7,499 nucleotides of DNA from Lachnospiraceae bacterium (GCA_009774655.1 VSOD01000209.1:1-7499), one strand, 5' to 3'. Positions 1-7,476 are shown, numbered from the stretch's first letter. Notes: generated from the sequence alone by a model not told the origin. Made by a program: numbers and translations.

Positions 1-1395
<1,395 letters not shown>

Positions 1396-1409
1396 CTTCA
1401 ATCACCATG

Positions 1410-1415
1410 CTCCTT
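1410..1415 (-). promoter_or_regulatory. Shine-Dalgarno for rpoC; bears on the start choice
   Basis: AAGGAG on the minus strand. Its spacing is 8 nt to the in-frame TTG at 1401 and 14 nt to the ATG at 1395. An out-of-frame ATG at 1408-1406 also lies in the gap; its short reading frame runs into rpoC in another frame. Confidence 0.75.
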
Positions 1416-1424
1416 CCAGATTAT

Positions 1425-1456
1425 ATGTTACCATGTACAGCCGTCCCTGGTAACAT
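1425..1456 (-). repeat. 9-bp perfect inverted repeat in the rpoB-rpoC gap
   Basis: On the minus strand ATGTTACCA and TGGTAACAT form a perfect 9-bp stem around a 14-nt loop, 29 nt downstream of the rpoB stop codon and just before the rpoC SD. No U-run follows it, so it does not look like an intrinsic terminator. A role as an mRNA processing or stability hairpin, or in tuning rpoC translation, is inference. Confidence 0.6.
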
Positions 1457-1485
1457 GATGCTCACGCGAAAACGGAATACCGGTC

Positions 1486-4400
1486 TTAAAAAATCTCCGT
1501 CTCTTCTTCCGCAAAGTCAGCGTCCATCTCATCTTCCGCAAAGTCCTCTTCCTCTTCGCTGGTCACAAGCTCTCCGCTGTCTTCGTCAAACTCCTGCTTC
1601 TGATATCCCATCGAACCAAGAGATTCCTGCTCATAGTCATAGTTTCTGGAGTCACCCTCGATCTCGTAACGGTAGTCGTTCTCACCGTAATCGATCGTTT
1701 CCATGATCTCAACTTCTGTCTGGTCATCCCGAAGCACTCTCACATCCAGACCCAGAGACTGCAGCTCCTTGAGCAGTACCTTAAAGGATTCCGGCACACC
1801 GGGTTCCGGGATATTGTCACCCTTGATGATCGCTTCGTAAGTCTTGACACGTCCGACAACATCGTCGGATTTCACTGTCAGGATCTCCTGCAGCGTGTAG
1901 GCCGCACCGTATGCTTCCAGCGCCCACACCTCCATCTCACCGAAACGCTGCCCGCCGAACTGCGCTTTACCGCCCAGAGGCTGCTGTGTTACCAGCGAGT
2001 AAGGACCCGTAGAACGCGCATGGATCTTATCGTCTACCAGATGATGCAGTTTCAGGTAATGCATGTGTCCGATCGTAACCGGCGAATCGAAATATTCGCC
2101 GGTCCGGCCGTCCCGCAGCCGCACCTTACCGTCGCTGGAAATCTCCACGCCTTTCCACACCTCGCGGTGCTCTCTGTGATCGGAGAGATACTGCATGATC
2201 TCTTCCGAAATATCATCTTTATGCTTCTCCTCGAATTCTTCCCATTCCAGATTGACATAATCGTTGGCAAGTTTGAGGGTTTCTGCAATGTCATCTTCCT
2301 TCGCACCGTCAAACACCGGCGTCGCCACGTTAAAGCCCAGCGCCCTGGCAGCCAGGGACAAATGGATCTCCAACACCTGTCCGATATTCATACGGGAAGG
2401 CACGCCCAGCGGATTTAACACGATATCCAGCGGACGGCCGTTCGGCAGATAAGGCATATCCTCCACCGGCAGCACGCGGGAAACCACACCCTTGTTACCG
2501 TGACGGCCGGCCATCTTATCCCCTACGGAAATCTTTCTCTTCTGTGCGATGTAAATGCGTACCGCCTGATTGACGCCGGGTGAAAGCTCGTCGCCGTTCT
2601 CCCTCGTAAACACCTTCGCATCCACAACGATACCATATTCGCCGTGGGGCACTTTCAGAGACGTATCTCTTACTTCTCTCGCTTTCTCACCGAAGATCGC
2701 ACGCAGCAGTCTCTCCTCCGCAGTCAGCTCGGTCTCCCCCTTCGGGGTTACCTTACCCACAAGGATATCACCGGCACGTACTTCCGCACCGATGCGGATG
2801 ATACCTCTGTCATCCAGATCTTTCAACGCCTCGTCACCCACGCCGGGAACGTCTCTGGTGATCTCTTCCGGCCCCAGCTTCGTGTCCCGGGCCTCCGCCT
2901 CATATTCTTCAATGTGCACGGAGGTGTAGACATCCTCCTGTACCAGTCTCTCACTGAGCAGCACGGCATCCTCGTAGTTGTAGCCTTCCCAGGTCATGAA
3001 GCCGATCAGCGGGTTCTTGCCCAGCGCCAGCTCGCCGCCCTCTGTGGACGGGCCGTCCGCGATCACCTCGCCCTGTGCCACATGGTTGCCCTTGAACACG
3101 ACAGGCTTCTGGTTATAGCAGTTGGACTGGTTACTGCGGGAGAACTTGGTCAGATGGTATTCATCCTTCTCCCCGTCATCGTAAGTCATCCTGATCAGGT
3201 CCGCCGATACAAAGTCGATCGTACCTGCCTTCTTCGCCACTACACAGACACCCGAGTCCACGGCTGCCTTCGGCTCCATACCGGTTCCCACCACCGGGGT
3301 CTCCGTAAAGAGCAGCGGCACGGCCTGTCTCTGCATGTTGGATCCCATCAGCGCACGGTTGGCGTCATCGTTCTGCAAAAACGGAATGAGTGCCGTCGCC
3401 ACAGAGAATACCATCTTCGGCGACACGTCCATGTAATCGAACATGGCCTTCGGATATTCCTGCGTCTCCTCCTCGAAACGTCCGGAAACACTGTTCCTTG
3501 TAAAATAGCCGTTGGCATCCAGCGGAGCCGATGCCTGCGCTACATGATAATTATCCTCTTCATCCGCCGTCATGTAGACTACCTCGTCGGTAACGCGCGG
3601 ATTCTGGGGGTCGGTTTTGTCTATCTTACGGTAGGGCGCTTCAACGAATCCATATTCGTTGATCCGCGCATAGGATGCCAGGGAGTTGATCAGTCCGATG
3701 TTCGGACCTTCCGGCGTCTCGATGGGGCACATTCTGCCGTAGTGCGTATAATGCACGTCGCGAACCTCGAATCCGGCTCTGTCACGGGACAGACCGCCGG
3801 GACCAAGGGCGGAAAGACGTCTCTTATGCGTCAGCTCACCGAGCGGATTGTTCTGATCCATAAACTGGGACAGCTGGGAGGAACCGAAGAACTCCTTCAC
3901 GGCAGCCTGTACCGGTTTGATGTTGATCAGCACCTGGGGGGAGATCTCGTCCGCATCATGGGTGGTCATTCTCTCACGGACCACTCTCTCCAGTCTGGAC
4001 AGACCGATGCGGTACTGGTTCTGCAGCAGTTCCCCCACTGCACGGATACGTCTGTTGCCCAGATGGTCGATATCGTCATCATTGCCGATACCGTACTCCA
4101 GATGGATATTATAATTAATGGAAGCAAGGATATCTTCCTTCGTAATATGCTTCGGAATCAGTTCGTGCACATTCTTGTGGATCGCTTCCGCCAGCATCTC
4201 CGGATCGTCGCTGTACTCCTCCAGGATCTGCTGCAGCACGGGATAATAAACCAGCTCCGTGATGCCCAGTTCCCTGGGATTGCAGTCCACGAAGTTAGTG
4301 ATGTCTACCATCATATTGGAGAGAACCTTCACATTCTTCTCCTCCGTCTGGATCCATACAAAAGGAACCGCAGCATTCTGAATGGCGTCAGCCATCTCCG

Positions 4401-5346
4401 CGGTAACCTTCTCGCCCGCTTTGGCCAACACTTCACCCGTGGTCATATCCACCACGTCCTCCGCCAGAATGTGGTGTCTGATCCTGTTGCGGAACATTAA
4501 CTTCTTATTAAATTTATATCTGCCGACTTTAGCCAAATCATATCTTCTGGGGTCAAAAAACATAGCGGTGATCAGACTTTCAGCGCTCTCCACGCTCAAA
4601 GGCTCACCGGGACGGATCTTCTTATATAACTCCAAGAGACCTTCCTGATAATTCTCGGAAGTATCCTTGGCAAAACTGGCCTCGATCTTCGGTTCTTCAC
4701 CAAACAATTCTCTGATCTCATCATTGGAACCCACGCCCATGGCACGGATCAGCACCGTGATCGGCACCTTCCTCGTTCTGTCCACGCGCACGTAAAACAC
4801 ATCATTAGAGTCTGTCTCATACTCTAACCATGCGCCTCGATTCGGGATGACGGTGGCGGAAAACAGTCTTTTTCCGATCTTATCATGTCCGATTCCGTAA
4901 TAAATGCCCGGAGAACGTACCAGCTGGCTGACGATAACACGCTCGGCACCATTGATCACAAACGTACCGGTCGCTGTCATCAGCGGCAGGTCGCCCATGA
5001 AGATCTCGTGCTCCGTGATCTCGTCCTTCTCCTTATTAATCAGGCGAACCTTCACCTTAAGAGGCGCCGCGTAAGTAGCATCTCTCTCTTTGCATTTCTC
5101 AATAGAGTACTTCACATCCTCTTCGCATAACTCAAAGTCCACAAATTCCAGACTTAAGTGTCCGCTGTAATCCGAGATAGGAGAGATATCGTCGAAAACT
5201 TCTTTCAGTCCTTCCCTAAGAAACCACTGATAGGAGTTCTTCTGAACCTCGATCAGATTCGGCATTTCCAGGACTTCCTTCTGTCGTGCATAGGTCATAC
5301 GCGTATTTCTGCCGGCTGCAGTCTTACGGATTCTGTTCTTTTCCAT
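1486..5346 (-). CDS. rpoB: DNA-directed RNA polymerase subunit beta (RpoB)
   Basis: RpoB is the second-largest catalytic subunit of core RNA polymerase and the rifamycin target. The 1286-aa reading frame is complete. Visible parts (numbered from the ATG): the N-terminal MPNLIEVQKNSYQWFL segment; the rifampicin pocket at about 486-514 (SSQLSQFMDQNNPL), with Q494, D497, H507, R510 and S512 matching E. coli Q513, D516, H526, R529 and S531, so wild-type sensitive at those sites; NYEDAVLLSER with E792 and D793; GDKMAGRHGNKGV with active-site K944 and K952; and DDKIHARSTGPYS (H1109) near the C-terminal clamp segment. Residues from about 1206 on form an acidic extension of about 80 aa ending EEETEIF. 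Start: the ATG at 5346 gives MEKNRIR, as I recall for clostridial RpoB, with a GGGGTGA SD-like match 8 nt upstream. A GTG at 5358 (MKVSMEKN, +4 aa), with AAGGA 5 nt upstream, is possible. It is preceded by its own promoter and followed about 90 nt later by rpoC. Confidence 0.99.
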   Translation of the reverse strand: MEKNRIRKTAAGRNTRMTYARQKEVLEMPNLIEVQKNSYQWFLREGLKEVFDDISPISDYSGHLSLEFVDFELCEEDVKYSIEKCKERDATYAAPLKVKVRLINKEKDEITEHEIFMGDLPLMTATGTFVINGAERVIVSQLVRSPGIYYGIGHDKIGKRLFSATVIPNRGAWLEYETDSNDVFYVRVDRTRKVPITVLIRAMGVGSNDEIRELFGEEPKIEASFAKDTSENYQEGLLELYKKIRPGEPLSVESAESLITAMFFDPRRYDLAKVGRYKFNKKLMFRNRIRHHILAEDVVDMTTGEVLAKAGEKVTAEMADAIQNAAVPFVWIQTEEKNVKVLSNMMVDITNFVDCNPRELGITELVYYPVLQQILEEYSDDPEMLAEAIHKNVHELIPKHITKEDILASINYNIHLEYGIGNDDDIDHLGNRRIRAVGELLQNQYRIGLSRLERVVRERMTTHDADEISPQVLINIKPVQAAVKEFFGSSQLSQFMDQNNPLGELTHKRRLSALGPGGLSRDRAGFEVRDVHYTHYGRMCPIETPEGPNIGLINSLASYARINEYGFVEAPYRKIDKTDPQNPRVTDEVVYMTADEEDNYHVAQASAPLDANGYFTRNSVSGRFEEETQEYPKAMFDYMDVSPKMVFSVATALIPFLQNDDANRALMGSNMQRQAVPLLFTETPVVGTGMEPKAAVDSGVCVVAKKAGTIDFVSADLIRMTYDDGEKDEYHLTKFSRSNQSNCYNQKPVVFKGNHVAQGEVIADGPSTEGGELALGKNPLIGFMTWEGYNYEDAVLLSERLVQEDVYTSVHIEEYEAEARDTKLGPEEITRDVPGVGDEALKDLDDRGIIRIGAEVRAGDILVGKVTPKGETELTAEERLLRAIFGEKAREVRDTSLKVPHGEYGIVVDAKVFTRENGDELSPGVNQAVRIYIAQKRKISVGDKMAGRHGNKGVVSRVLPVEDMPYLPNGRPLDIVLNPLGVPSRMNIGQVLEIHLSLAARALGFNVATPVFDGAKEDDIAETLKLANDYVNLEWEEFEEKHKDDISEEIMQYLSDHREHREVWKGVEISSDGKVRLRDGRTGEYFDSPVTIGHMHYLKLHHLVDDKIHARSTGPYSLVTQQPLGGKAQFGGQRFGEMEVWALEAYGAAYTLQEILTVKSDDVVGRVKTYEAIIKGDNIPEPGVPESFKVLLKELQSLGLDVRVLRDDQTEVEIMETIDYGENDYRYEIEGDSRNYDYEQESLGSMGYQKQEFDEDSGELVTSEEEEDFAEDEMDADFAEEETEIF

Positions 5347-5462
5347 TGACACTTTCACCCCGTTCCTTATGATTTGATGCTTATCAGATTGCCTGTCTGA
5401 ATACCTGTCGGCATGAAATTATAATACAAATAAGCATACCACACCACAATAGTGCATTTTCC

Positions 5463-5491
5463 ATTCTACTACAAGTTTTTTTGCGAGTCAA
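5463..5491 (-). promoter_or_regulatory. Sigma-A-type promoter for rpoBC
   Basis: On the minus strand there is TTGACT at 5491-5486, a 17-nt spacer, and TAGAAT at 5468-5463. An A/T-rich stretch lies upstream (5492-5520), like an UP element. Transcription would start near 5456 and give a leader of about 110 nt before the rpoB ATG. The site lies downstream of the rplL-rpoB hairpin, so polymerase genes can be transcribed independently of the stalk genes. The leader holds one small hairpin (5400-5384, TCAGA/TCTGA) and no element I recognise. Confidence 0.75.
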
Positions 5492-5525
5492 CGATTATTT
5501 TCTTAAAAAACACGAAAAACGCAGT

Positions 5526-5572
5526 AAAACCGCTCATGCGGACTATGTAAAAACATGTCCGGCATGAACGGT
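5526..5572 (-). terminator. Long hairpin between rplL and rpoB; probable (partial) terminator or processing site
   Basis: On the minus strand, 28 nt after the rplL stop codon, the arms starting ACCGTTCATG (from 5572) and ending CATGAGCGGT (to 5529) pair over 15 bp with one bulged C and one U-G pair. An inner AUGU/ACAU extension closes a loop of four U. The stem is followed by UUUU, then ACUGC and more U-rich sequence. The broken U-run suggests partial termination, attenuation or RNase III-type processing. E. coli is known to have an attenuator and an RNase III site at the same place. Confidence 0.7.
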
Positions 5573-5599
5573 CTTCTCAGCTTTCCGTGCTCCTGTCGA

Positions 5600-5980
5600 T
5601 TATTTCAGAGTAACCTTTGCGCCCTCAGCTTCCAGCTTAGCCTTAACATCCTCAGCCTCTTCCTTGGATGCAGCTTCCTTCACCATCTTCGGAGCGTTGT
5701 CAACCAGGTCTTTTGCTTCCTTCAGACCAAGGCCTGTCACTTCACGAACAACCTTGATGACCTTAACCTTGTTCGGGCCAACCTCTGTCAGCTCAACGTC
5801 GAACTCTGTCTTCTCCTCAGCTGCTGCTGCGCCGGCATCTCCGCCTGCTGCTGCAACGACTACACCTGCTGCTGCAGATACGCCGAACTCCTCTTCACAT
5901 GCTTTTACTAAATCATTCAGCTCTAATACTGTTAACTCTTTGATCGCATCAATAAATTCCTGAGTGGATAATTTTGCCAT
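5600..5980 (-). CDS. rplL: 50S ribosomal protein L7/L12
   Basis: This is the multicopy stalk protein of the large ribosomal subunit. Its dimers bind the L10 C-terminal helix, and its C-terminal domain recruits and activates translation GTPases (EF-Tu, EF-G, IF2). At 126 aa it matches the family (E. coli 121). The parts are: N-terminal dimerisation domain at about 4-36 (FIDAIKELTVLELNDLVKAC); an Ala/Gly-rich hinge at about 37-57; and a C-terminal domain with the hallmark NKVKVIKVVREVTGLGLKEAKDLV, which holds the conserved factor-binding Lys/Arg face, ending GAKVTLK. A GGAGGT SD lies 8 nt upstream of the ATG. It follows rplJ after about 86 nt of A/T-rich sequence with no clear terminator or promoter, so the two are likely co-transcribed. 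The long hairpin follows its stop codon. Confidence 0.99.
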   Translation of the reverse strand: MAKLSTQEFIDAIKELTVLELNDLVKACEEEFGVSAAAGVVVAAAGGDAGAAAAEEKTEFDVELTEVGPNKVKVIKVVREVTGLGLKEAKDLVDNAPKMVKEAASKEEAEDVKAKLEAEGAKVTLK

Positions 5981-5988
5981 TATTTTTT

Positions 5989-5994
5989 ACCTCC
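5989..5994 (-). promoter_or_regulatory. Shine-Dalgarno for rplL
   Basis: GGAGGT on the minus strand, 8 nt from the ATG, in unstructured A-rich surroundings. This fits the high translation needed to make several L7/L12 copies per L10. Confidence 0.85.
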
Positions 5995-6066
5995 ATGATT
6001 TTTGTTTGATAATATTTAATGATAAGCTATACTGCCTTTGTTGAAGATTTATGCTTCTGCCGGAGC

Positions 6067-6612
6067 TTATTCCGCCGCAGGAGCTTCCTCTGCTGCGGGT
6101 GCTGCCTCTGCAGGTGCACACTCGGACGCGCCGCCCTTCTCCGCGATCTGATTCAGTACGCGGGCCAGGTTCGCAACCGGTGACTGCATGCTGCCAAGCA
6201 GTCTGGACAGCAGTTCTTCTCTGGACGGGATCTTGGATACATTCTCAATTCCCTTAGCGTCATAAAGCGTGCCCTCTACGACACCGCCCTTGACTTCGAG
6301 CGCATTTGCTGTCTTCGCGAATTTGCACAATACTCTGGCGGGCGCCGTTGCGTCCTCTTTGGAAACAGCAAGCGCGCTGGGGCCTTCCAGATAAGGGATC
6401 AAAGCTTCGAAATCAGTGCCCTTAAATGCGAAATTCATCATTGTGTTCTTGTAAACCTTGTAGGTGATCCCGGCTTCACGAAGCTGCTTACGAAGCTCTG
6501 TATCCTGCTCTACCGTAAGTCCGCGGTGATCGACCAGAACGACTGACTGTGCATCCTGGATAACAGCTGAAATCTCTTCTACGATCGGTTTTTTCAGTTC
6601 AACCTTTGCCAT
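6067..6612 (-). CDS. rplJ: 50S ribosomal protein L10
   Basis: L10 anchors the ribosomal stalk: its N-terminal domain binds 23S rRNA and its C-terminal helix carries the L7/L12 dimers. In many bacteria the L10-L7/L12 complex also binds its own mRNA leader and represses the operon. The protein has 181 aa. VVLVDHRGLTVEQDTELRKQ and ITYKVYKNTMMNFA mark the N-terminal RNA-binding domain; IPYLEGPSALAVS follows at about 72-84; the segment from SREELLSRLLGSMQSPVANL to about 158 is the L7/L12-binding helix. Residues from about 160 to the end form an Ala/Glu/Pro-rich tail (ending EEAPAAE), some 10-15 residues beyond the commonest family length. An 8-nt AAGGAGGT SD lies 7 nt before the ATG. It is the first gene behind the leader and terminator described here and is followed by rplL. 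Confidence 0.98.
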   Translation of the reverse strand: MAKVELKKPIVEEISAVIQDAQSVVLVDHRGLTVEQDTELRKQLREAGITYKVYKNTMMNFAFKGTDFEALIPYLEGPSALAVSKEDATAPARVLCKFAKTANALEVKGGVVEGTLYDAKGIENVSKIPSREELLSRLLGSMQSPVANLARVLNQIAEKGGASECAPAEAAPAAEEAPAAE

Positions 6613-6619
6613 TACATTT

Positions 6620-6627
6620 ACCTCCTT
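6620..6627 (-). promoter_or_regulatory. Shine-Dalgarno for rplJ, with a possible sequestering partner
   Basis: AAGGAGGT on the minus strand, 7 nt from the rplJ ATG. ACTCCTAT at 6650-6643 is complementary to its AGGAG core (5 bp, plus 2 bp after a bulge), so partial masking of the site in the leader RNA is possible. Confidence 0.8.
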
Positions 6628-6655
6628 ATAGATTTTACGCCGATAGGAGTCTTCT

Positions 6656-6686
6656 ATAAAAAATCCTCCCTGAAGACAGGGAGGAT
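6656..6686 (-). terminator. Intrinsic terminator (attenuator) in the rplJ leader
   Basis: On the minus strand ATCCTCCCTG, loop TCTT, CAGGGAGGAT makes a perfect 10-bp stem (6686-6663) followed directly by a run of five further U residues. It lies 5' of rplJ, inside the leader transcript, so it acts as an attenuator. It is also the first terminator downstream of the hypothetical gene. Its CTGTCTTC (6679-6672) is the exact complement of GAAGACAG in the L10-binding part of the leader. Confidence 0.9.
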
Positions 6687-6789
6687 GAAACAGACTACAA
6701 TATATCTTACAGCAGCTCTTCTCCTCGGTAGGCGGTATCCTTACGCCGTCACTACGGCACCTACTGTCTTCGGCATGGTTTTAACAACC
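6656..6789 (-). promoter_or_regulatory. Ribosomal protein L10 leader RNA (autoregulatory)
   Basis: The minus-strand RNA has the pattern I know from the Bacillota L10 leader: GCCGAAGACAGTAGGTG (6774-6758), then a GCCGU/ACGGC hairpin, then CCGCCTACCGAGG (6737-6725). GUAGGUG and CGCCUAC pair over 7 bp, and the flanking GAAGACA and CGAGG would form the asymmetric region bound by the L10-L7/L12 complex. An intrinsic terminator follows at 6686-6656. The expected logic is that excess L10-L7/L12 binds the leader, leaves the terminator free to form, and stops transcription of rplJL. Boundaries are approximate; the 5' end is taken from the predicted transcription start. Confidence 0.85.
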
Positions 6790-6795
6790 TTGGAT

Positions 6796-6825
6796 ACTAT
6801 ACCACAACGGGATCGGTATTGTCAA
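6796..6825 (-). promoter_or_regulatory. Promoter for the rplJ-rplL operon
   Basis: On the minus strand there is a consensus TTGACA at 6825-6820, an 18-nt spacer, and TATAGT at 6801-6796 preceded by TG at 6804-6803 (TGnTATAGT, extended -10). It lies inside the last codons of the upstream hypothetical gene, whose TAG stop (6799-6797) is part of the -10 box. Transcription should start near 6789, giving a leader of about 175 nt. Confidence 0.88.
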
Positions 6826-7387
6826 CTGTTTTATCAAGATTCTCTGCGGTTTCCGGCTCATCGCATATCCTGCTGATATCGTCAAAGGTCAGACTGTCAT
6901 CGGGCTTGGAAAGCTCTACGCTCATCTCCCCGAAAGGTGTCGTGACCATAAGGATCTTCGCCCCGTCGGCCCGGGTGATGATCCTGGTATCCGAATCGGC
7001 CTCGTCCTTCCCGGCCGCCTCTTTGGCTGCCGCGATCTCCTCCTCGATCTGTTCCCTGATGGCATCCTCGGCAGCGTCTACTTTCTCCAGAAGTTTCTTC
7101 CACTCTTCCTGGGTATAGGCTTCGGCGCCGATCTGGATCTTGGGCTGGATATCACCGTTCTTTATCCTGGCACGCATCTCTTCCATTTTCTCCAGCAGGA
7201 ACTGCCTGTAATCTGTCTCCTGCCCGTCTTCCCTCCTGGCCGCATCCGCCTTCTCCTGCTCCCCGCTCTCCTGCGCGGACTTGATAACATCGCCAAATTC
7301 CTCCGGCTGACGGCCGTTTTTCTGCCGCACCGCATCGCGGGCCGCGAACTGCTGCATAATAAAAGGATTGTTATTCGCGATCTCCAT
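6797..7387 (-). CDS. Hypothetical protein, 196 aa, hydrophilic, mostly helical
   Basis: I do not recognise a function. The frame runs from an ATG at 7387, with a strong purine-rich SD (AGGGAGG then GGGAG, about 4-9 nt upstream), to TAG at 6797. The protein is highly charged, has no signal peptide or membrane segment, and looks cytoplasmic. Residues 59-126 are the most family-like: DYRQFLLEKMEEMRARIKNG, then IQIGAEAYTQEEWKKLLEKV, then a Glu/Ala-rich helix that could be a coiled coil. Residues about 134-175 (ADGAKILMVTTPFGEMSVEL) look beta-rich, and the last 20 are acidic and probably disordered. I have a loose memory of similar DYRKFLLEK...IQIG...F/YTQEEW proteins of unknown function in Lachnospiraceae. 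It has its own promoter and leader palindrome, and its 3' end carries the rplJ promoter. Base composition resembles its neighbours, so there is no sign of recent transfer. Confidence 0.85.
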   Translation of the reverse strand: MEIANNNPFIMQQFAARDAVRQKNGRQPEEFGDVIKSAQESGEQEKADAARREDGQETDYRQFLLEKMEEMRARIKNGDIQPKIQIGAEAYTQEEWKKLLEKVDAAEDAIREQIEEEIAAAKEAAGKDEADSDTRIITRADGAKILMVTTPFGEMSVELSKPDDSLTFDDISRICDEPETAENLDKTVDNTDPVVV

Positions 7388-7405
7388 ACCGCTCCCCCTC
7401 CCTGT

Positions 7406-7421
7406 GCCGGATGCATCCGGC
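7406..7421. repeat. 16-bp perfect palindrome in the leader of the hypothetical gene
   Basis: GCCGGATGCATCCGGC is fully self-complementary. It lies downstream of the predicted promoter and directly upstream of the SD. It could be a protein operator (roadblock position), or an mRNA hairpin (6-bp stem, UGCA loop) beside the ribosome binding site. No U-run follows, so it is not a terminator. Confidence 0.7.
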
Positions 7422-7441
7422 TTTCACATCTTTCTTCTAAA

Positions 7442-7470
7442 ATTATAGTAAACGAAATTTCTAATGTCGT
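7442..7470 (-). promoter_or_regulatory. Predicted promoter for the hypothetical gene
   Basis: On the minus strand there is a perfect TATAAT at 7447-7442 with ACGACA (4 of 6 to TTGACA) at 7470-7465, spacing 17 nt. Transcription would start near 7435, about 48 nt before the ATG. A second extended -10-like box, TGTTATAGT, lies upstream at 7481-7473, but its -35 would fall at or beyond the window edge. Confidence 0.6.
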
Positions 7471-7476
7471 TAACTA

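Noticed and set aside
1420..1425. TATAAT in the rpoB-rpoC gap as an rpoC promoter
   Set aside because: The hexamer 17 nt upstream is AGGGAC, no -35 match, and the box overlaps the inverted repeat arm and lies only about 25 nt from the start codon.
3790..3890. Possible rifampicin-resistance substitution (Gly where E. coli has Ser522)
   Set aside because: B. subtilis has Ala there, so the site varies naturally; the main resistance positions are all wild type.
2644..4500. Long plus-strand open frame (618 codons) opposite rpoB
   Set aside because: It is the antisense shadow of rpoB, whose minus-strand frame matches the family end to end. The plus-strand translation is rich in His, Arg and Leu, has no recognisable domain, and lacks a convincing SD and promoter.
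5384..5410. Repeated GACAGG hexamers and a small TCAGA/TCTGA hairpin in the rpoB leader
   Set aside because: Too short (6 bp and 5 bp) to separate from chance; no known leader motif recognised.
5418..5423. Second TATAAT upstream of rpoB as an additional promoter
   Set aside because: No credible -35 at 16-19 nt; sigma-A use would need other help. Kept only as a remote possibility.
5555..5963. Plus-strand frames opposite rplL, rich in Cys/Leu or Ser/Ala
   Set aside because: Shadows of the Ala-rich rplL codons; no family resemblance.
6819..7118. Ser-rich plus-strand frame opposite the hypothetical gene
   Set aside because: The minus-strand frame has a strong SD, a promoter and a family-like core; the Ser-rich frame is its reverse complement artefact.
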